Source: Crocodylus rhombifer (lineage: Eukaryota; Chordata; Crocodylia; Crocodylidae). Taken from it: a stretch of DNA of 64,000 nucleotides. Under the pieces are notes generated by a model that saw nothing but the letters and a program-made list of their open reading frames with translations, was not told where the DNA came from and did not search any database. Location: NCBI GenBank assembly GCA_038503035.1, contig JAVSML010000045.1:1242971-1306970 (forward strand), given 5' to 3'. Position numbers and translations under genes: made by a program. Positions 12,313 to 21,875 of this stretch are shown here, in pieces. Position 1 is the stretch's first letter. The number at the start of each line of letters is the position of its first letter.

Positions 12313-12409
12313 CCCCAGCTGACTTCCTGCCCTTTGGGCAGGGGGCTGGACTCGATGATCTCCCGAGGTCCCTTCCAGCCCTAATGTCTATGAAATCTAT
12401 GAAATCTAC

Positions 12410-12438
12410 TCAGGTCCCTTCCGACCCTAGAAACTATG
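12410..12438 (+). mobile_element. 3' end of the interrupted older CR1
   Basis: TCAGGTCCCTTCCGACCC and ACTATGAAACTA complete the element that stopped at 10717. The same order is seen, uninterrupted and on the other strand, at 51932-52000. Confidence 0.85.
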
Positions 12439-12469
12439 AAACTAGGGCGGGGCTACAGCTTATGCTTAC

Positions 12470-12620
12470 TGGAGTTGCTGCTCTTGGCAGCTACGTCATG
12501 CCTGCCTTACGCGAATGCCGGCGCAGACGTCAGTGCGCCCTTACAGAGAGCGCCTGTTTGCGTGCACTGTTCATTCACGCTGCCCACACATGGGTCAGGA
12601 GTACGGCTCCCTGTTGTGTG
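12470..12620. promoter_or_regulatory. Short CpG-dense patch with CRE-like motifs
   Basis: About a dozen CpG dinucleotides lie in 150 bp, in a window where CpG is otherwise scarce outside young repeats. Two CRE-like motifs, TACGTCA (near 12491) and GACGTCAG (near 12527), fall inside. It starts about 30 bp past a CR1 tail. It could be a small unmethylated regulatory island or part of an unrecognised young repeat. No TATA box, exon or ORF of note follows; the frames at 12309-12817 overlap each other and show no domain. Confidence 0.35.
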
Positions 12621-13599
12621 AAGTAAGAGGGCTCCAAAGGGCTTCCCCTCCAGATCCGCCTCAGCTGCGCTGTACCCTCTTCCCCACTTCCCCGCTCCAT
12701 TTTACCCCTTCAGAGACAATGGCAAGACACGATACCCAATGTACCATAAGAAAAGCAAGGGAGACGAGGGCATTGCCAGCACCTTGCCACTGCAAAAACT
12801 GGGAAGTATTTCATTAATGTATTTTCAGAAGATGCTAAGAAAGGGACCATGGCCCAGACTATAGAGAAAGAAAGCTCCCCTACCCCCCCAGTTCATGCCA
12901 ATCTGTCCTAGTGGGGAAATTATTTTCTTACCCTAAATTGCTATCAGTACGAATCTGAGTGGAAGACCTCTGGGTTTTCAAAGAAGGGGCCTCAGTGTAC
13001 GCCAGTCAAAACCCTTCAGCCTTAGCTGTGGCCAAAATCCCAATGCTTCAGAAGAAAGTAATGAAAACCCTCAGAAGCCAATAAGATTCATAAAACGATA
13101 ACCCCCCCGCCCCCAGCCTTTTCAGGAAAGCAGCAAAAGCCCCAAAGCATCGAGTTACCAGGCACTTTCCACACTATAAGATAGCTGCCTCTATTCTCAA
13201 GTCTAGAAACTGCAATCACAACTCCACAAATCATACAACAGATTGTTGAGCCAGAACTCCCTGTCCTATCATAACAGTTGTACTATTAGGACAGATACTA
13301 AGGACTTCAGCTTTTAAATGTGGGTACATTGACCAGAGACTTCTGAAGAAGAGAAGGAACCAGATATACTGGTTGATTAATGGATGACCACAAGCCACAT
13401 TATGATACAGCTGTGAAAAAAGCTAATGCAAATTTAGGGTGTATTAGGTAAGATGTACACAGTCGAGACAAGGAGGTACTAGTACTAATGTGTCATGCAG
13501 ACACAGCTAGTTCCAGTATAAAAAATGCTAAATAAAATATTAAGCAGGTCGTATTATTGACTAGGGCCCCAAACCAGTAACTGAGGAGCAGCATTACTA
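12621..13599. other. Non-coding stretch
   Basis: No gene or clear repeat is identified. Confidence 0.5.
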
Positions 13600-14190
13600 G
13601 CCAATTTCTAGCCAGGTAAATTTCAATATGGACTGCTGTAATTTTGCTTTTAACCAGCCCCTTATTCATTCACCTTATCTTGTTGCATTGATTCCCATCC
13701 TTTCCAGCTGGGCAAATAATTTCCCATGAGACAGTATCAAAACTTTGGCTAGAACTAGAAAAAGTAAATTCAATGCCTTAGCCTTACCCAAAAAATCCAT
13801 TATCTTGTCATAGAAAAACATTAAATTAGTCCAAAACAATCATCCTCTGATAAAATCATGGTATGTTTTGTCCCATTTTCTCGGTTTTTCAATATATTTA
13901 ACTACTCCCTCCTTCAGCAGCTGTTTTAAAGACCTTACCTACTGCTGAAGTCAAGCTAACAGGCCTGTAATTGCCTGGGTCAATCATTTTCCTTTTTTCT
14001 AAAAAATAGGCACAAATTTGCTCTTTCTCTGTTATACAGGACTGTGACTCTCTCTCAGATTGCAGATTCAGTGAAGACCCAGGCTAGAGGGGTTATTTTG
14101 CTGTGTGCCAGTTTTTTTCAATATTCTAAGAAGAAGAGTATCTAGGCTCCCTAATTTTGTGTTAGCAAGCAAGCTAACTTTTTTGGTTCA
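13600..14190 (-). mobile_element. Ancient CR1/L3-like LINE fragment
   Basis: The plus-strand text carries antisense hallmarks of an old CR1/L3 RT: a block equivalent to 'agacagtatcaaaagctttg' near 13730, 'cttgtcatagaa' near 13806, and 'gtcaagctaacaggcctgta' at 13951-13970, which is the reverse complement of the NYRP region. No open frame survives. Divergence from the young CR1s is heavy. Confidence 0.7.
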
Positions 14191-14234
14191 TGACCTGCCC
14201 TGTGTGGCATGGGGTAACAGTTGTTATTCATCTT

Positions 14235-14525
14235 TTCTATGACAGACCTTCAATATTTGAAAACCATTACCATATCCTCCCTTTCCCTGGTCTCCATTTC
14301 TCCAAAGTAAATATATCTAGTTTTCTCAAAAGTGAGTGCCAAAATCTTTATCACCTTTGTCACTCACGTCTGAATCTCTCCCTACATCCTTCTAAAATTG
14401 TGGAGCCCAGGACTGCATATGATATCCCAGCTGTGGCCTCAGCAGAACTGAGTAGAGTGTAGCTAACATCTCATGTCTTGTGTACACTACTCCTATTAAC
14501 AAACCCCAAATTACATTTGCTTTCT
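14235..14525 (-). mobile_element. Ancient CR1/L3-like LINE 3' part
   Basis: The segment 'tggagcccaggactgcat' near 14401-14418, followed by 'gctgtggcctcagcagaactgagta', is the antisense of the conserved QFWAPQ-RRA region of CR1/L3 ORF2. It lies downstream of 13600-14190 in an order opposite to one continuous element, so it is a separate insertion or a rearranged piece. Confidence 0.65.
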
Positions 14526-14551
14526 TTCTCTTGTGACTATCATATTACTGG

Positions 14552-15385
14552 TAGGTCTGTGCAGTTTTAGTCCCTGATTTGATGTGGTGGAGATTTGGCC
14601 CGATTCGGTGGCCAAATCTCTGAATCTGAATTGAATCAGAGGACCCTTTAATCTCTCCAAATCGAATCGGACCCCTCCAAATCGATTCAGAGAGATTCAG
14701 AAAGATTTGGCAATTTGGACATAGGCACAGCTTTAAATGTTTTTTCTACGTACCTCTAGGTAGCAGGCTACTTGTAAACACTGTGATGCTGGGGTGATTA
14801 GAGCATCCCACAGGAGTGCGGGAGGCTCCCCAGCGCACTTAGCAGCAGACCTAGAAGTGGACCAGAAGCACTTCTGTTCCACTTCTGGGTCTGCCAGGGA
14901 GTGCACAGGGAGGCCCTCCTGCGCCCCCCCTGGCTTGGCAACTGGTGTCTCCTGGATCTGGGGGGGGCACCCTAGATCCCCCTATAGCCAATTGTTGAGC
15001 TGGGGGAGTGTAGAGGGGCCCCCACACACTTCCTGGTGGACCCAGAAATGGACCGGAACTAGTTCCGGTCCACTTCCAGGTTCACCACCGAGCACATGGA
15101 GGGTCCCCCCCACACACACAGCACACTCCTGTGGGATGCTCCATCCTCTCCAGCATCACAAAGTTCACAAGCCATGCTGGTACCTTGAGGTACGTAGAAA
15201 AAAATCATTTAAAGCTGTATCTATGTCCAAATCACTGATTCTTTGAATCAGCATCACATCTTCAGATTTGGAATCAGCTGAATCAAATCAAGGACAGTGA
15301 TCCAAATCAATGAATCAAGTCACTGTCCCTGATTCGGGCTGCATCCAAATTGGAATTGAATAGGGCCCTGCTTCGCACACCCCTA
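14552..15385. mobile_element. Long-inverted-repeat (foldback) hAT-like element
   Basis: The two halves are reverse complements over roughly 400 bp each. TAGGTCTGTGC on the left pairs with GCACACCCCTA on the right. Inner blocks such as 'gctttaaatg', 'ctacgtacct', 'gcatcccacaggagtg' and 'agtggacc' appear in both arms in inverted order. The ends fit the hAT pattern YARNG. Flanking 8-mers ATTACTGG and GTTATTAG match at five positions, with transitions at the other three. There is no transposase. The nearly complete palindrome is the notable feature. Confidence 0.72.
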
Positions 15386-15391
15386 GTTATT

Positions 15392-15643
15392 AGGTGCCAC
15401 TATGGCACTGTTGTTACTGTACCATCATTTAGTACTGCCAAAGATGGCGCAGTAACAGCTGACACTGCTTGGTGAGCACTGTGCACAGTTATTTTTAGGC
15501 ACTACATCACTATAGCAACATGCTATGATGGGGAAGCATATCACTACAGCAATATAGCTCTGGTGTCACATCCATTTGCCTGTGGATGCTACATCACCAT
15601 AGCACATTGCTGTGGTAATGTAGCATCACATATAGATGTGTCC
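15392..15643. mobile_element. Harbinger-like MITE, left-truncated
   Basis: This is the reverse-complement relative of 24051-24327. Shared blocks include 'tttagtac', 'cagtaacag', 'gttatttttaggcactac', 'atcactatagcaa' and 'tagatgtg'. The left terminus is missing where it meets the foldback element, and the right end TAGATGTGTCC is present. Confidence 0.7.
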
Positions 15644-15829
15644 ACTGACTCTTTTTTTGGGTAGCTGTTGGGACTGGATTTATGACCCAGATACCTTGTT
15701 CCTGGTACACCCAAACCCTCAGACTGACCATGACCTCTCCATTCAATAATAGGCAAATGTTATTGATACACAGTGATAGCAGATAAGAATAATTCAAACA
15801 ATTTTACATCTACCAGTCCAAAGGCTGTC

Positions 15830-16530
15830 ATCAGAGGGAAGGTATATCTGGCCAGTACACAAGCTTCATTTTGAGGTTCACTCTTGAATGTCAGATGTCA
15901 GAAGCCTGAAGGCTGGAGGTCACAGCCCACCCTTCCCCAGTGGGGTGGGTGAGACGGGGTGGTGGTATGTCCTCTGTCCATGGTGGCCTCAGTTTCCCCT
16001 CTCAGGGAAACTCTGTTGCTCTGAAATCCCTCCTTTTGTATCTTTTTCCTACTGTGATGACTCTTCAGCTTTGGGTATTGCTGATTGCTCTGTCTGCAGT
16101 CATTACATTCTCTATATTCTGTCCAGTCAGCATACTTCTTTGTTTCACAAACCTATCACATGCACACATCCTAATCTGGGCTTTTCTGGTCTTCTCCTAA
16201 TTTGGTACATCTACCAAAGCTGGATATCCCAAGGGCCCTGCAATTGGGCACTGTGACCTAAAGCCACCTTATCTCATCTTATGGAACACTGTGGTACATG
16301 TCTTCAATTTCCCAGCCTGTGTGTCTGCTTGTTACTTGCCTGTGTCAGATACAGTGGACCTTGAAGAAACTGTTAGCAAAAAACTTTAAAAAAATCAGTT
16401 AACCCTTCTCATTGCCCAGGACCATTGTCCTAAGGCATATCTACTTTACCTACAAGCTAACTGCCAAAAGCAAACCTTTAAATACCATTTTCTAGCCATT
16501 AGTAGTGCTCTGCCTAGTCAGTTACCTCCT
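15830..16530 (-). mobile_element. LTR-like repeat, copy 2
   Basis: Collinear with 1-1000: a 'cagtggggtg' block near 15939, GATGACTCTTCA at 16057, CTTCTCCTAATTTGGT at 16191, and CCTTTAAATACCATTTTCTAG at 16475. The minus-strand core GGTATTTAAAGG again follows an ATGG/ATTGG motif. Frames at 15888-16256 are not supported as coding. Ends and target duplication were not resolved. Confidence 0.5.
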
Positions 16531-17335
16531 GTTCTGTATTTGTACATTATTTTCTTCCTTAGGTACCTTTCCGTTGTTTGTCTTGAATTTTATTTTGTCT
16601 GTAGTCCAATTCCTAATTTATCAATATCCCTTTGAATTCTAAGCCTATTTTCTACAGTATATGCAACTCTTCCCACTTTTGTGGCTTTTACCATTTTGAT
16701 CAGAAAGCTATTTAATTTCTGTATTAAAGTCATTAGTAAAAATGTTAAACAGCACCATACCCAGAACAGACCCCTTACTCATTGAAATCTTTCCATTCTG
16801 ACAGCATTCCATTTATAGCCACACTTTGCTTGTATTTATTCAAGCAGTTATGTATCCACATCATAGTAAATCCATCTAACTTATATTTCTACAGTTTAAA
16901 TATAAGAATTTTATGTGGGACCTATTAAAGTCTGCTAAATTCCAGGTATAATTAGTCCACTGCATTCCCCTCATCCACCAAACTATTTATCCTTTCCAAG
17001 AAGGAAATCAAATTGGTTTGACGTGACTTTTCCTTAACAAATCCATATTAGCTATTAACGATAACCCCATCATCCTCTAAGAGTTTGTAAATGGACTGTT
17101 TTATAATTTTTTCTAGTAACTTATTGAGTATTGAAGGATTTTTCTGGCTATAATTTCATGGATGCTGTTTTCCCCTCTCTTTTTTAGGGGATCACTAAGT
17201 TAGCCCTTCTCCTGTCCCCTGGGACTTTGCCTGTCTTCTGTGACTTAGCAAATATTTTTGCCAGTATCTTCAAGATTTCTTCATCTAGTTCCTTCAGCAC
17301 CTTGTATGGATTTCATCAAGCCTTGCTTACTTAAA
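16531..17335 (-). mobile_element. Ancient CR1/L3-like LINE fragment
   Basis: Antisense hallmarks appear in the expected order: 'atatccctttgaattctaag', 'attagtaaaaatgttaaacagcacc' (the FNIFINDV region), 'gggacctattaaagtctgct' (motif A region), 'ggaaatcaaattggtttgac', then the finger region ending in 'ccttcagcacc'. Heavily mutated, no coding frame. Confidence 0.75.
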
Positions 17336-18330
17336 TTGGGCATGTCCAAACAAGCCCACACATGCCTCTTACAGCATCTCAAACCCCTCAAACTCTGTAT
17401 GTGCAGGAATGGGAAAAGGTTTCCCTCACTGCAAGTTTGCAGTGCGGGTTCCAAATTAGACCCCTGGATATCTAGGGATAACAAAAAAACAGAGCTAAAA
17501 AAAGAAGGGCATGGTCCTGGACTATGCCCTGAGGTAACTGAGGGCTGGGTCCTCTACAGAGATGCTCTGGCGGCACGAGCGTCTCTGTGGTTGGCCCTTT
17601 CCCTGGTGCTGAAGCATGCTGCCTGCCCAACTTTGTAATTCTATCTACATACTGTTTTTATTTAACCTTTATCAGTTTGGTTGGCCTGAACTTGGTGTTA
17701 ATAAACAAAGTCCCTTTAACTCTGGTTTGTCAGTTTATGTCCTTTTGTTAATTTTTTTTTAGGGGAGGCTTTTCTCTTCAAGCCTTGTTATTTCTCTCTC
17801 TTTACTTTTGCTATCCTGAGTGTGTACCTTTCATCTGGTGTGTTCCTGAAACCTTGAATCCTTGTGGTCAGCACTCACTTGTTTTCACTAAGCTTGTGGG
17901 AGTGAGTCAATTCACTTTTCTCTTTTTTGTTTGTTTACTTTTCAGCGTGCCAGCCACATCTCTGGTGTCTTCAGGGATCCGCCCCTCTTTCCCAGAGTTC
18001 CGCTTTCTCCAGTGGCAAGAAAAATCCTGAGGTAAGTGTCTTAACTCCTGGAGATCTTCTTTCTCCCTCACTTTCTCCTTCAGACACTCTTTCTTTCTTC
18101 CTCCTTTCTGAGACTTCCTTATCCTCTTTCTTTTTTTCCCCCGGAGCTTCTATCCTAATATGGTAATAGCTCCGTAAGTGGCGTTCTCCAGCTCTTTTTG
18201 CCATGTCACTGTTTACTCTTTCACATGGAGGAACAATGGATTTTGGAGTATTTTACAGAGTGACTTTGGGATTTTTTTTACTAGGGATTTTTCAGTTTTC
18301 AAATAGGGAACATGAGGATTCCTGCTAGGG
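17336..18330. other. Non-coding stretch
   Basis: Short overlapping frames only (17258-17638, 17785-18030, 17927-18166). The plus strand is pyrimidine-rich between 17900 and 18160. Nothing recognised. Confidence 0.45.
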
Positions 18331-19016
18331 AGGCCTGTGGCAGGACCCTGCCTGCTCAGAGCAAGCATCTTGGACCAAGCTGAAGGTGACTGACCTCCTG
18401 GCCAATTGGGGCCAGGATGACATGGTTTGACAGTTCAAAGCAGGCCACCACATCTGGAACATCTTCCTGGAGATAGCTGCTCAGATGACTGGGCAGGGGC
18501 ACACATGGCAGTAGTGCCACACAAAGGCCAGCCCTGAAGCTACAGCCCACTGGCAACTGGCCCAGAGAGCAAGGTACGTCTACTGGCTATGCAGTTCCCC
18601 ATCTGGGTCTGGCAGGTGTGCAGCAGGTCACAGCCAGGCAGCAGCCCCCACTGCCAGAATGCTACAGTGGGTAAAGGGTGCAGGAAACTGTTGGGGCTGC
18701 TTCACCAGTCCAGCTGAAACAATGGGTAGTGTCCCCAGTAACAACTGTCTGGGCCCCAGAAACTCTTGAGAGTGTGTAGCCCTGAGCTACTTGCCAGGGT
18801 AGCTTTTTGTACTGCTGGGGACAGCACTGGTGTTGGCTCCAGGTTCTAGCTCCCCCTGGCTGCAGATCTGGGAGGAGCCAGGCAGGGTTATTTTGCCCCA
18901 AGTGGCACAATTTGCTCCACAACCAGGTGCATGTCCAAGCACCTGCACTAAGGCAAAAAGCCCCAGCTCAAATTTGCACCGCTTCTATTTGAGTTGTTGC
19001 AAGTGCACGTGTGCAC
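18331..19016 (+). mobile_element. Harbinger-derived segment with Myb/SANT relic
   Basis: A GC-rich island in AT-rich DNA. It encodes a broken Myb/SANT-like domain (separate entry) and ends near 19000-19016 in 'gcacgtgtgcaccca', which resembles the right ends of the Harbinger MITEs here. No clear left terminus was found, so the outer limits are approximate. Frames read on the other strand or frame (18356-18556, 18662-18922) are shadows. Confidence 0.5.
18369..18580 (+). pseudogene. Myb/SANT-like protein relic of a Harbinger transposon
   Basis: One frame reads WTKLKVTDLLANWGQDDMV, stop, QFKAGHHIWNIFLEIAAQM, TGQGHTWQ, stop, CHTKASPEA. This follows the Myb/SANT-like pattern of Harbinger partner proteins: Trp, DLL-WG, Q-F, N-I-F, I-A-M, G-H, and QC where the second stop falls (Q*C). 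Two stops are visible and no start codon is near. In this family the Myb-like protein helps the transposase enter the nucleus and bind the transposon ends. Identification rests on motif pattern only. Confidence 0.62.
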
Positions 19017-19149
19017 CCATTCATTCGAATTTGTTAAATCACTCTTATACTTCTAATCATTATGACCACCAGCCCACTTCCCCTTCTTTGTTTATATTAA
19101 TTTATTAGCTCTTGGTAGCTTTTTTTGTCATTATTTTTGTCATTTCTGC

Positions 19150-20005
19150 CTTCTTTGCACCTTTCCTAAATAGAACACCCTGAGTACTGATCTATGGACT
19201 CACAATGTTCTTGACCTTTTCTTTCTGTGTAAGAACAGAAACACTTATCTTTAACATCTCTTGCCGATTGTATCTGATTTTTCACCTTTGCTTTCCAGAT
19301 TTTATCCCTGCAAGTTTTTGCAGTCCTCTGGTATATTTTCTTAGGGACTTGCCCTTATTTCTGTTTTTGGTATGTTTCTTTTTTGATCTGAAAGCATCTA
19401 AGATCTCTGTAGCTATGTTGGTTTCCTGAAATTTTTCTTATCTTTCCACCAGGCTGGTATAACTTCATTTTAAGTGTTAGTTCTATGCCTCTAGGAGCTG
19501 CCCTTTAGGACTTCTTTATCCTTCCATCTGTTTTTCTATGGGATTTAACTAACTACTCTGACTCTATTGAAATACACTTTTTTGAAGCCCAGTATCCCTA
19601 TTTGGCTAATCTCATGCCTTTCTGTTCTTCAAATTGTCCGTTCTATTGTATCACAGCTGTTGAATCCCAAGTTTTCTATCACATCTATATCTTCAACTAA
19701 TTTCTCTATATTGGCCAGCACAAATTTTAAATAGATTACCCTCTTGCTGAATCTGCAACTTTTTTAAACGAAAGTTGCCTTCTACCTGTATAAAAAATAC
19801 GATGAACATTATATACTTCTCTGGATTCTTCTGCAGCCAATATCAGGGAAGTTCAAATTCCCCATTAACAGTATTTTGGAAGTTTTAGATATTTATATCA
19901 CTTGTTTGAAGGATGATCAATCCATATTTTTTCCCCTGACTTGGTGGCATATAGTAGGACCTAAACATAAAACTGCTACTATTTTCTCCATCTTTAGCTT
20001 CATTC
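19150..20005 (-). mobile_element. Ancient CR1/L3-like LINE fragment (endonuclease side)
   Basis: Antisense blocks match the endonuclease/linker part of old CR1/L3: 'attgaaatacactttttt' and 'aagcccagt' (the LDFKKANF-type region), 'ttctattgtatcacagctgtt', 'caaattccccattaacagt' near 19855 (the GDFN-PDI region) and 'tagtaggacc' near 19950 (the VYY region). No frame is intact. Confidence 0.65.
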
Positions 20006-20026
20006 AGGACCAGAGTTAGATGTTTA

Positions 20027-20827
20027 AGCTTCTCTCTACATGTGAATTTGATGCAGGACTAGTTTACTTGCAAATAAACAGCTTGCGAGTAAATGCTGCT
20101 GTTTAGGCATCTACATGTGCAGGGATATGGGAGCAGATTCACTGCTCCTAGTTCCTGGGAACTGTTCCCAGTTCTTAGGGGTCCATTGCAGCCCTACCAC
20201 CACCAGGGGAAACTGGAGGCTCTGGCTCCAGGACACCACCGCTGGAGCTCCAGGATGCCACCCTTGCCCTCCTAGGCCTGCCAGGCCAGCCAGGATTGGT
20301 GGCTTCATAATATTGTCCAGCACACCTGGGATGATAAGCAGTGGCTGGAGGTGTTCAGGCAACCTTCCTGAACCTCCTGGAGCAGTTCCACCCATACATG
20401 CAACAAGGCTAACTGCACTTTATCATGCATTAGCAGATGCATTACTGCATCCAGCAAAAGCTGGGAGATCCCTGATGCTGGGGTAAGAGGACATTGTTCT
20501 TGCCTAGGCTACAGTGGTGGAGCTTGCTCCAGCAATAGGAAGCTTCTGGGGGCATGGAGCAATGTACTAGTCCCCACCAGGAGACAGCTGTCTCCTGGCC
20601 CCACGCTCGCTGCTAGCCCTGGGCTACAACCCAGGGGGAACATAGAGCTCCCTCTAGCTGCTGCAGGGGGCTGGTGCAGGGCTGGCAGGGGTGGGAGCAG
20701 ACTGCTGCCATGAGTAGCAAATTTGATCCTGCTTCCCCACACATGTAGACACTTGCCCAGGGTGGTTTTACTCTACAGTAAATTAGAGTAAACCCATCCC
20801 AGAGTATTTGCATGTGTAGATGTACCC
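20027..20827 (+). mobile_element. Internally deleted PIF/Harbinger transposon
   Basis: Both ends carry the two-box terminus. Left: TCTACA at 20035 and 20110. Right: the inverted boxes TGTAGA near 20745 and 20815, ending TAGATGTACCC at 20827. Between the boxes lies a small palindromic AGTAAA/TTTACT module. The GC-rich interior carries a transposase N-terminal relic (20294-20406) and filler. Target duplication was not resolved. It is a bridge between the coding and the short non-autonomous members. Confidence 0.65.
20294..20406 (+). pseudogene. PIF/Harbinger transposase N-terminal relic
   Basis: One frame reads DWWLHNIVQHTWDDKQWLEV then FRQ; after a frameshift near 20362 it continues TFLNLLEQFHPYMQQ. 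This is the N-terminal signature of vertebrate Harbinger transposases, WDD-QWL--FR followed by TF--L---L-P-L. The DDE catalytic core is absent. The codon reading and frameshift are seen directly; the family assignment is from known motif order. Confidence 0.68.
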
Positions 20828-21875
20828 ACTCTGTACAAGAATGGTAGGCACCTAATTCACAGCAGATGAATCCACCAGGCAGCAAAGTACCTAAAAAGTT
20901 AAGTGCTGCAACTCACAACAGACCAGTATCTAACCCTTTTATGACATGAGCCCAGAGATACATTAGTGACTACAGGGTTAGGCAGCAGCTGAACAGGTGT
21001 TTTGCAAATGTCAGTGGCATCTAAATGTTGAAATTATGTGCTTAAAGTGGTAGTTAGACATCTGAGATCTACAAAGAGACTAATTTGTTGGTATCCCTCT
21101 TGGGAGATATGGGTTGTGATTTGCAGAAGTGCTGAGCAATCAAAGGTGCAGTTGAGGTTAATGGAACTTTGTTCTGAGCATAAAAGGTTTTTAAAGTTTT
21201 AAAGTCTCTGAGGTATCAGGCCTTAGGCCCTCAGCTTCTCCTATTTTACACTCAAAGTTATAGTCAACATCTTTCCGGTTTAAATTTTACTTCCGCTCAT
21301 TCAGTGCAAAATGAAACTCATAATACCTGCAATATCAAAGGAGTGAAATGAAACTGAATTCATTAATATTTATAACATATTAATGCCCAGATTCAAAAGG
21401 AAACTTAGACATAGTGAGGGTTAAGAATTACTATGCCTCCCTTTTAGGCTCCTGAATGGGATTCAAAAACCAAAGTTTTTTAATGTTGGCTACAAAGGAC
21501 CACCTCTCAGGATCATCATGAATTCTAGTTTATTGGATAGGATGTGAAGTTACCAGTAAAATCAAAAATGCAAACTTTGAGTTATGAGTGGAACTGGTCA
21601 CCTTAGCACATACACAAATGCACTCATTCATTCAAACCCACGTCATTTAAACCCATGTCGTATAGTGTATAGAAGCTGCTGTAGTGGTTGTGAGAGCACT
21701 GATATCAATATATGTACCTATCTGGAGTCTGCTGTTGATGGTCAGCTTCCTTCAAGGCAATGTCTTCTTCAGAGGGGGGTCTCAGTGCTGAATGAGAGGG
21801 TGCCACTGAGCGTCATGATTCACAGCCTTTTATCCCTTTCTGGCAGACTTGTGTGAATCCCCAGCATTGTCTTGG
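20828..21875. other. Non-coding stretch
   Basis: AT-rich then mixed sequence, with no gene recognised. The frame at 21584-21856 has no supporting features. Confidence 0.5.

Larger units (their letters stand above)
10718..12409 (+). mobile_element. Younger CR1 LINE (subfamily B) nested in the 7371 copy
   Basis: A 5'-truncated CR1 of a different subfamily: motif A reads LDFKKAFDLVSHDH rather than LDF-KAFDTVSH, and the tail is built on ATGAAATCT repeats (12390-12408). It starts within the RT (NYRPISLTSI at 10735) and ends in CR1 3' UTR with the terminal microsatellite. It sits inside the 3' UTR of the older plus-strand CR1, whose remaining 29 bp follow immediately. It contains the assembly gap at 11827-12226. 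Few mutations are visible, so it is one of the youngest insertions here. Confidence 0.93.
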
